Positions 52,425 to 63,809 of a stretch of DNA of 64,000 bases are shown piece after piece. The translations under genes and the position numbers were made by a program. The notes under the pieces are model-generated. The model was not told where the DNA came from and searched no databases. It worked only from the letters and a program-made list of their open reading frames with translations. Numbering within the stretch: position 1 is the stretch's first letter; the number at the start of each line of letters is the position of its first letter. Origin of the DNA: Peronospora farinosa (taxonomy: Eukaryota > Oomycota > Peronosporomycetes > Peronosporales > Peronosporaceae); contig CANTFK010000001.1 of the NCBI GenBank assembly GCA_947646735.1, forward strand, positions 62,001 through 126,000. The letters are read 5' to 3'.

Positions 52425-54000
52425 TTGGTGAAGCCGTGTGAAAACAACGTTGTTCGAGAGCTATCCCCAAAGAACTACACTGAGGCTCTACAAAGTGACA
52501 GCAAGGACAAGTGGTCTGTGGTAATTAAGGACGAACTGAAGGCACTGCAACAAAACGGTGTGTGGAAGGTCGTTGTTCGGCCGGAACACGCGCACATACT
52601 GCACAACAAGTGGGTCTTCAAGGCAAAGACCGATGCCGATGGGAAGGTCGAACGATACAAGGCCAGACTTGTCGCTTGCGGCAACGAACAATTGCTTGGA
52701 GTCGACTACACTCTGACTTTTGATGCAGTCATGGAACTCGGTACTGACAAGATTATTTTAATTTTCTCGCGCAGATGGAATGTGCCAACACGACACGGCG
52801 ATATGCCAAATGCATACGTAAAAGTCGATCTCGAAGAGAACCTCGACATCTTTATGAAGATACCAAGTAGAATTCAAATTGCTCAAGATACGTTGAACTT
52901 TCATGATGTTGCCGGAAAAAGACAGCTGGCGTTGTTGCTTAAGAAATCCCTGTTTAGATTGAAGCAAGCCGGAAAATTATGGAGCAAGCTTTTACACACC
53001 AATTTGACCGGTTTGACATTAGACAGTGCACGACGGACATGCGCCTATACGTCAATCGAACAGACACAAGTTTAACGGCTGTCGGTCTCTACGTCGACGA
53101 TTTGCTGGTGAATGGAACGTCAAGTGTTGTGGTTGGACAGTGTTTCAAGGACCTGAGGTCCCTCGAGATTAAGGACCTCAGGATTTTGAACAAGTTTCTA
53201 GGACTATGAGTCAAATTGGATAACAGCGAAGGTTACATCCTAAAACAAGAAGTTACCATCGACTTACTGTTGAAGGAACATGGACTGGCTACGGCCTATG
53301 GTGTAAGATCGTCAATTAGGGATGAATGCAATGAAGGCGATGAGCAAGGGTCGAAATTGTTGATGTCGACCTTCAAGGCCGAAGTCGTGAGTGTCAAGGC
53401 CTTTTAATCACTCGTTCGGATTTTCTCTGGACTGCGCGTTGCATTCATCTGGATATCTCTTTCGCAGTGCATCGTGCAAGACGTTGAAGCTATGCATCAA
53501 CAGCACAAGTACATCAAACTAAAGCCATCAAGCTTAAGAGCTGGAGCGATGCGAATTTTGCCGCGGACAAGTCTGACCGAAAGTCTGTTTCGGGATCCGT
53601 ACTCACCATGGACGGTGCTATGGTGTCTTGAGTTTGCAAAAAGCAGAATGGTATACCTCTAAAGCACAATGGAAGCAGATTTTATTGCTGCGTCGCACGC
53701 AGGTCGCGACCTACTGGGTTTGAAGGAGCTGCTTAGTGAGCGGTGCATTAAAGGTAATCAAATCAATGCCGATGTGGATGGATAATTAAGAGGCGATCAA
53801 CCTGATGAAGAGCGGGAAGAGTTCGTCAAGTGCGAAACATGTTGACATTCGTCTCAAGTGTATCTGCCACTCCGGCCAAGCTCATATTGTGCAGCCAAGT
53901 TTTGTCAAGTCGGGAGACATGATCGCAGATCTGTTGACGAAGGCGCTACCGGCGCCCAGGATTTTGACGTTGCGAAAGCTATTTAAGCTGAAGATCATTC
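52425..54000 (+). pseudogene. copia reverse transcriptase and RNase H, broken
   Basis: Frame 52425-53075 gives the copia RT entry (KDELKALQQNGVWKVV, NKWVFKAKTDADG, YKARLVACGN, DMPNAYVKVDLEE, LFRLKQAGKLW). The catalytic YVDDLLV is in the next frame (about 53090-53112). RNase H pieces follow: ADFIAASHAGRDLLGLKELL (about 53670) and HVDIRLKCICHSGQ, then DMIADLLTKALPAPR (53830-53960). At least two frameshifts and several stops; inactive. Confidence 0.82.
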
Positions 54001-54022
54001 AATATGACGTCTACGTGACAGT

Positions 54023-54286
54023 TGGAACGAAGAGAGACGGACGCCACATGGGACAACCAAGATGTCATGGGGATGGAACCGGGAGAGACGAACGACATGT
54101 GGGACCAGCATATGAGACGTGTGGACTGGGGACGCACGCCATCTGCAACTTGACCTGGTCAAGTTACACTGCAGGAAGATCTCATGGTGTATGGAGTAAA
54201 CGAAAGAAGTCAACACTCTATATATTTCACTTTTCTACTTTCTGCTACCTTTGCACGAGTGCAACGACGAACACAACGTTTTAACA
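54023..54286 (+). repeat. right LTR of the copia element
   Basis: Partner of 52010-52271; immediately follows the end of RNase H. Confidence 0.8.
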
Positions 54287-55092
54287 CATGGTAGGTGTAA
54301 CTAATGTACCGTTTCATAATCGTCGGCTTGTGGAGTCGCGAGAAGGGTTGGAATGGCTACACCTTCCGACAATGCTTGTATTCTTGGTTTGACTGGAACA
54401 ACCTAATAGCATTTATAGTTTTTTGGGGTATTCAGCTTATAGCGTGTTGACTCTAGAGTCTTTCTCTAATTCCTTAGAAGTGGTAGACTTCTCTAGTCAT
54501 TATATTAAGCTTCGTAGAACTAAGTGGTTTTTAGCCGCTAGTCTTTTTCTAACTTAAGAGCTGTGTATCTCCGCCGCACAATTCCTCATCCTGCGGGCAC
54601 GGTTTCGTCTTCTGCATTCAGTGATCACAGCATCGACCTGGTCGCCACAGATCGCACTTTGCCAAAAGTCGTCCATCCAGATCGCGCTTATAAACTACAT
54701 GATCGAGATATTCTGTGGAACCACTTACATTTTCCTGTCTAGATGTAACGGGTTATATACGCGTACCCTTTAGTACGTGGTACTTAACGGTAGGTACCAA
54801 GACGCAGGCCTCTCTATATACATAAATTACGGTTATTTACGAATTGGACGCCGTAATTAATATTTCTAACGAGCCGTATATACCCTGGTTTAGAAATGGC
54901 TAGAAACATAGCATTTTTAGAATTAAGAAACGATATGGGCGAGTGAGCGAGTCCGTAAGAAATTTGTGAGAAAAAAGTTACTGGAAAAAGAAACGGGGAC
55001 CCAAAATTGACTCCCACAATCTAAAAAGACTCCCATCCTTCGCGACTAACAACTAAACCAAATATTGAGCCCTAGAACCCGCTAAACAGCCC
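54287..55092. other. intergenic with an LTR-start fragment at 54744-54815
   Basis: TGTAACGGGTTATATACGCG at 54744 followed by a TAC...GTACTTAACGG hairpin matches the first 70 bases of the element B LTR; the rest is missing. No gene in the remainder. Confidence 0.5.
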
Positions 55093-55821
55093 GTGGGAAA
55101 ATCTTATACACATGAAGAACAAGCGAGAGACTCCTTTATAAATGAACATGCTCTAAAATATGGTGTTCGAGTCTCTCAGAGGAGAACTAAAGACCGCACT
55201 GTTGTATTAGTGGAATGTCTTTTCTGTATTCGCTTCGGTCGCGATAGCAAGCAGGCGCAAAACGTGCAAGAACTACTAACACCAAGTATCACTCGGTCCC
55301 ATTCCGAGCAGACAACTACACGCAGCACCTGAAACCACAGCACCCCGAAAGGTTGCAGGAGTACCTAGGCCTCTCTTAAATAGTCAAGAAGGGCTCCTTT
55401 GAGAATGTATATCCCATTAAGCACACCTTACATTCGCACTTTGGATCTCAGCAGATGCCGAGGCAGCATACGATTAGCGCGCCAATTGTCGACAAAGTTG
55501 TTGGAGAAGTGCTTTGGGATCCAGACGAAGTTAAAAGGTGAGATTCATACAAAGATGATGCAGCCGTTCGTTAACATTGCTGACGGGTTAGAGGACCTTA
55601 GATATGGAGAAGGTGTCGACCGCTACCGTATTGATATCAAGAATTCCCTGCAATTCGATCTTGCTGTTGGATATTTGGCAGCTGCATGCATGTTTCGTCA
55701 GAATTCTCGTATTTTGCTATCTACGAAGGAGTTAACAGGATTGTTTCATTCGGGTGTGTCAATGACGCAACTGTAGCCAAGTATGCTCAGTTTCCTGTTG
55801 CCATCAACTTACAGAGGATTG

Positions 55822-56911
55822 TGGTGAAGTGCTGTTTCTGTGATTTGGGGACCCCAGAATCCAGTTGGATTCGGAGTATAGACCGTGGGTCAGGGACAGG
55901 AGACCAGAGAGACAGGGGCCTCGAAGGGGAGCGACTGTTGGTGGAGAACAATTCGCAGGACCCACAGAAGAAAAATCAGAATCAGGGTACCGGTTAATTG
56001 GTACCGAAGGGAGTTGACCATGGCCCTTCATTGATCGACCTGGCCCCTCGTTGGTAGACCTGGGTCCCTCATCGGTAGACCTGGGTCACTCATTGGTCGA
56101 CCCGGTCCCTCGCTTGTAGACTATGGTCCCTTATTGGTCGACCTGGTCCCTCATTGGTCGACCCAAGCCCTCGTTGGAAGACCTGGGTCCCTCGGCGATC
56201 GACTTCGGCCCTTCGGGGTTCAGCCACTCCGGACCAGTCAATACAAGGATCAGAATAGTCGACGCAAGGAATCAGAGCTTCAGGCAAGGATAGAGTAAAG
56301 GAGTTAAAAGGATAGGATTATATTAAATACTACTCAATTTGCGATCTACGCGGCACGACTCCGTCACCCAATAAGAACTTGCTCTAAGCTACCCACTGTT
56401 CCGGGAAGGGATATTTTTGGCCCCCCGTCGAAGACAGTTGTGTAGCGAAGTTCAAGTGCGAATAGAGCTCCAGGATATTTTTGGCCTGTGAGATCGTTCG
56501 AGTAGCAACACCCCCCCCCCCCAAGACCCACTATCGGAAGCGGCCTCCCTTACCTTACGGTCTGGGAGCAAAGTAAAGGTCAGGTGATTAATACCCCTGA
56601 AACAAGAAGGAAAAGGCCAGGGACGACAAGCGCCCTGAAGAATTTGGCTCTAGGTCTACTCTCGACAAGGTCGATCGAGTGGCCACCTACCGGCCCACCG
56701 AGTGAAGCATATCCACTCGAGGCCCCCAGGTCTACCTCCCGAAAGGCAGACGTCTACATCTTCATCAAGTCCTCCGAAGAGTGCAACCCACCACACAAGG
56801 TGAGAGAAGGTCCATACGCGGCATCGGGGTACCCCCTCCGACAGTCGGCAGTCCGGCACAGTGAGTGGTTTGGGGTCTCATCATACAATTTTGAGAACCC
56901 ACTCCACCACA
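55822..56911. mobile_element. 1090-bp TG...CA insertion (solo-LTR-like) in the transposase, flanked by GGATTG
   Basis: GGATTG at 55816-55821 is repeated at 56912-56917. The insert starts TGGTGAAGTG and ends CTCCACCACA. Removing it and one GGATTG joins AACTTACAGAGGATTG to CAGAGTTG and puts AINLQRI and SWTFSIALD back in one frame, which fixes the borders. No coding capacity; contains a ~20-bp minisatellite and a C-run. Another copy of its first 190 bp begins at 63810. A solo LTR or non-autonomous LTR element is the likely origin. Confidence 0.75.
56016..56220. repeat. minisatellite, ~10 units of 20-21 bp
   Basis: Units of the form GACCTGGTCCCTCATTGGTC repeat head to tail with 10-25% divergence, carrying a GTCGAC or GTAGAC joint each time. 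It lies inside the 55822-56911 insertion. Confidence 0.85.
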
Positions 56912-58429
56912 GGATTGCAGAGTTGTAAAAGCAGTCTTGGACGTTCTCTATTGCACTGGATATGTCGACATACATGAGCCCTTCGTATCTGGACATACTT
57001 CTCCGTTTATATATTATTCAGTATGATATTCTCAATATCCACTTTTTGGCGATTCCAGTGTACGAACGACACACTAGCGAGGTCATATTCTCGGCTGCTT
57101 GTGAAGCGCTCGACGCTATGCTGCCTCAATGGTGTGAAATCATTATTGGCACCTCTCCGCGCGAAAACAAAATGACAGGCCGATTCAGCGGTCGTGTCAC
57201 CAGATTTCAAATGTTGAAAAGCCTGGTTTTATTTGAGTTTGGTGTGGCGCGCACTAGCTGGACATCGTATAACAAGACGTGTACGTCCATTTCGGTGATC
57301 GCAAATTTTATGGAGTATTTACCACTATCATTTCCTACCTTCGTCGACAGCAAAACCTGATCAGCGAGACGAAAAAGGCTTTCTCAAAAGTGGCTACCTC
57401 CCTTTGGCACTCAATGAGAAAGGCTAGTGGGTGGTTCAAGGCCAAACGTGTCCGTGTTCGTGCCTACTTGGCCGAAAGGAACCCGGCGTGCACGCCTTCC
57501 AACCGTTGGTGGATTTACATCATGATTGCTGAAGCCTTTGCATGCACGCGCGACGGTGACATTTAAGCAGCTCCAAGGACACTTTGTCACGGTTTCGATA
57601 CAGCAAGAACATTTAAAGAGTTTGGTATTGCTCTACATCGAATGCGTCGGCGCCAAATGTCCATTCCTGGCGGATAGTGGGGAGGCGGTCACACTGGATT
57701 TTAATGAATGCATGTATCGACCTCCAAAAACTTTGCTGCTAGTCTCGTCGAAGTGAAAGATTATTATTAATGATCAGGGCTCATTCGTGTTGGAGATCCT
57801 TGCGTCCATGGATGACATAGAAGTGAAAGATATTGTAAAAAGCGTCGCGAGTATGTTTATCAATGCCATTGACGGTTTCAATGAGATTGTGGCCGAGCGA
57901 GATCCCAATCATCGAGGCGCGAATTCAAAGGACTTTAAACTTCCACCAGTTGTACCCCAAGACCTGGTTTTAATTCGCATCTCTGAAATCAGTGCGATTG
58001 TGAGGAGTCAGAAGGAGCGCCTTCTGGCGCGTTGGACACTCGAAGAGATCGATTCGATTGAGCAGGAGCACGGCAAGGTGTGAATTGCCGTAAGATGTAA
58101 GCCTGCTCTTATGTAGACATTAATCTCCCTCGATGGAGATTCTACTTTGATGAATCATGGGGTGGTGTCAAAGGCAGGTATAAGTATCTTCAACGATTCT
58201 GTGGTGAAGTTGCTACTGTGTTTCCCGGTTCAAGTCAAGTTAAATCTGATTTTTCGATTTTGAAATTAAAAAATAGTTTTCGCAACAGTAATGCCAACCT
58301 TTCGCTAGAGGAGTGTTGCATTGCAAGCAAATGAAAATGCTAAGCCTCATTGTGCCCTGAATTGAACAGGACAATTAGCATTTCATGCTTATTTTAGCTT
58401 TGAACGTGATCCATATATAATAATTTGGT

Positions 58430-58894
58430 CAAGCCGTAAACAAGCTATTTAGCGTATTTACGGATTAATCCGTATATAAAGAGGCTTGCCAATACGTGTG
58501 AACTTGACCCTACCACATGGGTGGAGTACACCATGTGACCCACCCTTGTGTTTACGTGCATTCACGTTAAGGGGGATGAGGCCTAGCTGGCGTTGGATGG
58601 TGTCACGGACAGACGTCATTCGCGAGAATAATATTTAAGCTCGCTAAAAAGGCGCGCATCCAAGTACTACATATTAGCCAATCATCTTTTAAGATATATA
58701 TATAGTAAGAAACAAATCAATATAAAATAGTCTAACTATTCTACTTTCGTTCGCAGTACTTAAGAACTGACATCTTAGGATATTGTATGAGGTCGCCTTG
58801 GCGCTCACCATCTACCTCATCGAATGCGAAACAATACGGTCTAATTGCTTCCTCGTTAGCGCAAGAAGGCGAGCTTGTGAAGCGCCCACCTACA
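58430..58894 (+). repeat. diverged solo LTR of the element A/B type
   Basis: Same motif order as the element B LTR: CACCATGTGACCCACCCTTG, GGGGGATGAGGCCTAGCTGG, GACGTCA, TTTAAGCTCGC, TACATATTAGCCAATCA, and an end GCCCACCTACA at 58894. Contains a perfect palindrome ACGGATTAATCCGT (about 58462-58475). The start is approximate. Confidence 0.55.
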
Positions 58895-59403
58895 CCAGTG
58901 CCGTAATCTTTCAACTTCCTTCACTTGTCCGTGATCAAGCTGTACTCGTACAATAAAGTCATTGAGTGTCTTACATCAATTTTGTAACTTGTGAAAGACC
59001 ATCAATCAGTTGGTATTACGCTGTGTGTCACTGATAATTGATCTTGGTCGGCTGTCTGAGTTGGAAGGCGGTTGGTTGGTTGCGATGGCAAACAAAAATA
59101 GTTATCATGAGGTCCTTCGTTCTTATATTAAGTTGCTATCTATAAGCCTACTGCTTTGAATACGACCACCATTACTCCCGTTTGTCTTTTTAGTATTTAA
59201 CTGGATTTAATGAGCGCTCATACCTTTACCAGCGGTAAGTAGCATAGCATCTGGTCGATAAGATGCCTCGACGATAATAGGAATGGTAAACAATCATTTG
59301 GTCGACTATAAACAAACGTTATGTTGGTTTTATCATTACAAGAAAAGACCTCCTTGTCGAAATTCCGGTACTTTGGGATCAATCTGGAATTTGCTCTAAT
59401 GCT

Positions 59404-59690
59404 CCAACTACTGCAACGGGCTATATGCCCAAAGACATATGGCCCGTTGCAGCTAATACACCGGTACTTAATGGGGAGGTGTGTGTTTGAATCTGCCATA
59501 TTAGTGAGGTACACCATGTGACCCGCCCTTGTTTATGCATGTGATACACACAAGATGTATTCACAATGAAAGGATGACGCCCAACAGGGACTGGGTAAAC
59601 GTGTGACGTCACGGACGGAATCAATCGCTAGCCTACGTAATTATATATATAACATATAGGGATGCATGTTGCTGAACACTAGAGAAGTCG
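59404..59690 (+). repeat. LTR fragment of the same family
   Basis: Begins TGCAACGGGC, folds on GCCCGTTGCA 20 bases later (10-bp arms, with ATATG/CATAT inside), then follows the family order (CACCATGTGACCCGCCC, GGATGACGCCCA, GTGACGTCACGG). The right part is lost. Confidence 0.5.
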
Positions 59691-60572
59691 GTATAGCCGT
59701 TTCCTTTTACGGGCAAGAAATGTGGCAAAGTGACAATTATCAATTTTCAGGAACTTGGATCGCGTTTTCCGGCTAAGAAAATTTTGCCCAAAGTAGTTCG
59801 TGATATTTGACAGGAAAAGTGTCAGTGGTGGACATATTCGCGGTTTGCTACACACTAACTACGATTCGCGATCCACTGACAGTGATCGCGATAATAGATG
59901 ACATATGGGCATTAAATGATTAAGTAATATATGACCAATTATGGAGGACATGCCGAAAGTTTAGAAATGAGATACTTAAAGACTCAGCAGTCGCGCGGTC
60001 CGCGCAGGAGACCGATCGGGCGCGACCGCGGTCCAACTTTCTGGATGTAGATCATATAGTTGATGTACTCTGGAATGTGTGGCTCAAAAAATGTTTATGT
60101 GGACTACACTAAGTGTGTGGACCACACACAACGATTCGCGACCCAGGTGTGGACCACATAGTCGAACTGCGAATCAGCAATCTTGGTTTGGACCACATAG
60201 TACAAGGGGACGATATATGTGAAAGAGGCAACCGAATAGATAGTCATAGTCGTAGGTTTGGGCTGTTGGTTTGGTTGGCTAACATGGCCAGTTCTGCTTT
60301 CGCGTGTCAAATTAATACATACCTTAAGCCTAAAGGATATTAGTATAGTAATTAAGAGATCTTTTGATACTCTCTTTAGGAGAGTGTTATAGCCCTTTTA
60401 CGATGATTGGCTGACTAATACATAGTATGGGTAGCATCGCATATCATGCTCCAGTCAGCCAATCAAAAAAACGACGGTCTTCCATATTGGCCCCGTATTA
60501 TAAAAGCATTCATATTCATTTGCAAACATAAAATTCTGGTCTCTTCATTCGAGAATCTTCTGGCTAAAATTG
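59691..60572. other. region upstream of the Crinkler gene
   Basis: Contains a GC-rich patch (60000-60035), two copies of ACGATTCGCGA (59867, 60129), TGTGGACCACA-type repeats (about 60117 and 60150), and a 12-bp inverted repeat (GATTGGCTGACT 60405-60416 with AGTCAGCCAATC 60453-60464) about 110 bp before the Crinkler ATG. No gene. Confidence 0.5.
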
Positions 60573-61039
60573 ATGGTAAAGCTGTTCTGCGCGAGCAATG
60601 GTCTGGGAGGGGTGTTCGCGGTGCGATTAAACGATGGCGACCAGGTAGATGGATTGAAAAATGCAATCAAGGCGGAGAAGGCGAACAACTTGAAGGATGT
60701 TGATGCGGACAAGCTGCAGCATTTCCTGACCAAGAGTCACGGCGTCTGCTACGTAAAGAAGCCCAAAGAGAAGATAAAGACTCCTCTCCTCAAAGCATTA
60801 ACGAAAAGAACCTGGGGTAGATTTTATTGCTCTTCCTCAAAAATGTAGACACTCCAAAAAATGTCTACTTACGCGTCAAAGAGGTTGAAAACGATGCCAA
60901 ATACAAGGACGAGCTGACGCATTACCAGAAACTAGGGGAGATGATCCAGCGCAACTGTAAGGACTACTGCCAACAGATTTTAAGCAAGTCGACGCACTGT
61001 ATATTTCTGACGCGTTTGCGCTGCCGTTCAATTGCGTGA
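60573..61039 (+). pseudogene. Crinkler (CRN) effector, truncated and frameshifted
   Basis: From ATG 60573 the N-terminus MVKLFCASNG with a Val-rich strand, GLKNAIKAEKA and LQHFLTKSHG matches the Crinkler header; HFLTK stands where LFLAK is usual. Like many CRNs it has no classical signal peptide. The frame then carries KEKIKTPLLKAL and stops at 60846-60848; matching downstream text (NVDTPKNVYLRV, YKDELTHYQKLGEM) is in another frame (60827-61039), so there is a frameshift near 60838. The C-terminal effector domain is not present. CRN proteins act in host nuclei; this copy is broken. Confidence 0.75.
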
Positions 61040-61544
61040 AATAATGATGAATGAGACCAAAGATCCACAGACTCAGTTTGTGAAATGTTGACCTTAAGTT
61101 TGAAATGCCTTCCTCAAACTTCTCCATTGGGCCATCTTTCTTTGTCACTTCACAGAACGCTTCGTAAATTCACGAGAATTAGTTATGCAAGCGCTTACAA
61201 TATGATCGAATGGCAATAGGCTAGCAAAACCACGAACGACTCTTTCCCAAAGAAAGGACAGTTGCTACTTCCTCATGCCCGATGTCGTGCGTTGCTGGAG
61301 TATTGCAGTAAATAACAGACCTAGCAAGGACAAATGATATGCTTGCAAAAGAAACGTTAATGTACGTATAAAAGTGCAATCGCGAAAAAGTTGCCGCTTT
61401 TCGTAACAATAAAGGCGGTGGATAAGGTCTTGCCTTTCTTTGTATTGGACAAAATGACGCCTGACATGCACATTGAAGGTGGTAGCGGTATTCTAATGCA
61501 ATGTTTTCGAGTGTAGTCTATCAGTCAAAATAAAGCATCTCCAT
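61040..61544. other. intergenic, no gene seen
   Basis: Downstream of the Crinkler remnant; no continuation of the CRN C-terminal domain could be recognised. Confidence 0.4.
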
Positions 61545-61696
61545 CTTTAAAGAAATACGAGGACAATATTATCGAATAACATTGTCGAATATTATCAGCT
61601 AAGATACTATTTATAATAAGGTGAGCCCGTTACAGAACATTGGCACTTACCCTTAATGTTAGTGCCAATATTATGCAACGAGCTCACCCCGTTGCA
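61545..61696 (-). repeat. LTR start fragment, minus orientation, with polypurine tract
   Basis: Read on the minus strand: GGTTGGGGGA then TGCAACGGGGTGAGCTCGTTGCA from 61696, followed by ATTGGCAC/GTGCCAAT, the same head-hairpin order as the element A LTR. The G-run before TG marks a 3' LTR, so the element's interior would lie to the right, but nothing of it is recognised. Confidence 0.55.
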
Positions 61697-63031
61697 TCCC
61701 CCAACCATCATAGATCATAGTAGTGACTGATTTAATAAAGTGACTTAGCCAGGTCAACGGTTGGTCAGCTGCGGGCTTTCTTCTCCAAAATTCGAGCCAG
61801 TTCGCTCAAGTCTCGACCCGGTGATTATGGGTCTCTATTCGCCGATTACACCCCCCCCCCCCCCCGCGATGCATCGCGTGACATGTCTACGCTCTTTTTA
61901 GATTTAGGCCAGTTCACTCGAATTGGACTTGAAGATTTTGGATCTCAATCCACCGAATACATACGATGCACGCTTGACCTGTTTTCCGTCCCTGTGCAGT
62001 GTGAGAGCTGCAGATATTTGTGACGCCTGTAGGCATCCTCTAACGATCTGCTGCTATACCATCGCTGAGCCACAACTGGCTTCTCCTGGCTGCTCTTGGT
62101 ATGGTGAGTGCGCTCCGCTCCGCCCGTGCCGGATGCTTATCAGAAGAAGCGCACTACCGCATACCAGTTAACAATTATGTTGTGATTGCTTAAGCTTTGC
62201 GATAGGTGACGACCGCTTCAGCGTCTTCACATGCCGCAGTAGACGAGGTAGCGCTCAGTGTTCTTCACTATCCTTTGTTCTTCACTATCCTTTTGCCCTG
62301 CAAGAACTCGAATGTTTATCTCGTAGATTATCAATGTTGAGCATAAGCGGATTGTGTTGCCAATACCACAATTGGACATGCTCTAGAGAAATGCATGGAT
62401 GACTATTATTTCTCGTTTTTCTCCGCAATGATTAATTCCGTTTGCAAATGATGACAAACACTGCTTAGAATCCCTTTCAAGCTTAGTATTCCGTCCTAAA
62501 AGCATTGTATTAAATTCCGCGGGCGTTTTATTAGGTACTGTCTCGGCGCGAAGAAATTCGCGATGTAAAAGTTTGTAAAAGATATCAAACATTGCAATTT
62601 GCTGGATGTAGCAATTGGTCATGCAATCTCGAAAATACAGAGCGGCATACCTTTCATGGGAAGCAGAAGGGAAAAGATGCGCAGCTGATGGCGATATCGT
62701 ACAATAATGTTGTAATTGGTGATACGACCTTACCTCTATGTAATTAATGAAAAATATAGACCCACTGTATGCTTCTACACTTCGCAAGCCTAGTGAACGC
62801 CCTGGAGGTAGGGATGACCAATATAAGATTAATGTGGCTACCATGTGTTAATTCTTGGATATCATGGAGGGCATGATGCTATGCTTTGTGATGCTGGGTG
62901 AAAAGACTTTCCTGGGTTGCTATGATCCTAAACATTTAGAAAATCTCTCAACATTCATCATCTTTTAGTGTACTTGACATAACAGGGTTTAAGACAAGAC
63001 ATAAAGCTAACGCGGTCAGCAGTGATGATAA
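61697..63031. other. 1.3-kb stretch without a supported gene
   Basis: Contains a C homopolymer (about 61849-61865) and two middling open frames (61923-62171 +, 62383-62844 -) without any recognisable family feature. Probably eroded repeat DNA. Confidence 0.4.
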
Positions 63032-63200
63032 TGTAACGGGGTGAGCTCGCTACATTAAGCTGGTAATGAATTTATGTGACATTTCCTAAATAATATGTCG
63101 AACATTATCTTAGCTAAGATAATATTTGACATATTATTTAGGAACTTTTATTATCGACCCACTATAATTTTATAGATTTACCCCATATTTTTTAAAGACA
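63032..63200 (+). repeat. LTR start fragment with a large nested palindrome
   Basis: TGTAACGGGGTGAGCTCGC at 63032 matches the element A LTR head. At 63083-63144 a 17-bp inverted repeat (TTCCTAAATAATATGTC with GACATATTATTTAGGAA) encloses a perfect 20-bp palindrome (63104-63123, ATTATCTTAG/CTAAGATAAT). Confidence 0.6.
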
Positions 63201-63809
63201 CCTACCTTATTTTTTGTCGCAACACTTCTCGCTGTCCTTTTTAAGTCTATGGACGAATACTTTCATCAGATAAACGCTGGCATTTTCTGTTTTGTAATGG
63301 CGAGCACAATCGCGTTCCGTCCAGCAATTTACGGGCCATCTTATTGTGCAGCTTTTGCGAATAGGACAACGTATATTGACTTCGCTAATGCTTACTGCTG
63401 GCATTACTCTAAAAAAATTATTGGAAACACGTCAAGCTGATCCTGTTTCTCGAGCAATTGCGAAACAATTTATACGAGCAATTACGCCTTCAAGCGACCG
63501 AGCTAGCTGACCAACCACCAAATCTTGCACTATAAGTAATAAAAAAAATATATAACAAATATGAAAATTGATTGAATAATAAAAAGTGATCGAATTGTGG
63601 CATTATTCAAAAAATTTATTTATTCAACATTATGGACACTCTAGAAGAAAGCAAATTTCATTTTGGCTATCTCTGCAACGAGAGTAATAAAGTTACGCAC
63701 TTGTTCTTTGTTCATCCCAGCTGTATTCGGCTAGTGCAACGTATTCGCTCACTGCTATTATGGCAGTACGTATAGAACAAACTGTTTTCGTATGCCTATC
63801 TTGCATGCG
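63201..63809. other. AT-rich stretch, no gene seen
   Basis: Short frames only; several A/T runs. Confidence 0.4.

Larger units (their letters stand above)
52010..54286 (+). mobile_element. deleted Ty1/copia LTR element
   Basis: A 262-bp repeat at 52010-52271 recurs at 54023-54286 in the same orientation (about 88% identical by eye), ending TAACA in both; GGTAATGAGCCC right after the left copy could be the primer-binding site. The interior carries copia RT/RNase H only. At 2.3 kb it lacks gag, protease and integrase. LTR divergence makes it older than element B. No exact target duplication is visible (ACATT left, CATGG right). Confidence 0.8.
55093..58350 (+). pseudogene. hAT-like DNA transposase, dead, split by a later insertion
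   Basis: Pieces in order: a BED-like Cys segment VECLFCIRFGRD (55209-55244); SINDATVAKYA-like text and AINLQRI (about 55755-55821); a 1.09-kb insertion (55822-56911); then SWTFSIALDMSTYMSPSYLDI (56936-57000), HFLAIPVYERHTSEVIF (57042-57092), KMTGRFSGRVTRFQ (57169-57210), ISYLRRQQNLISE, WWIYIMIAEAF, then LPPVVPQDLVLIR (57944-57980) and an end like VATVFPGSSQVKSDFSILK (58210-58268) and LSLEECC (58303). These are landmarks of a widespread oomycete hAT-like transposase. Stops and frameshifts throughout; terminal repeats not located. Confidence 0.65.

Noticed and set aside
56510..56522. C-runs (also 61849-61865) as functional elements
   Set aside because: Homopolymer runs are common and prone to sequencing error; nothing around them indicates a role.
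62383..62844. 153-codon minus-strand frame in the right-hand repeat region
   Set aside because: No homology feature, no start context, and surrounded by eroded repeats; could be real but unsupported.
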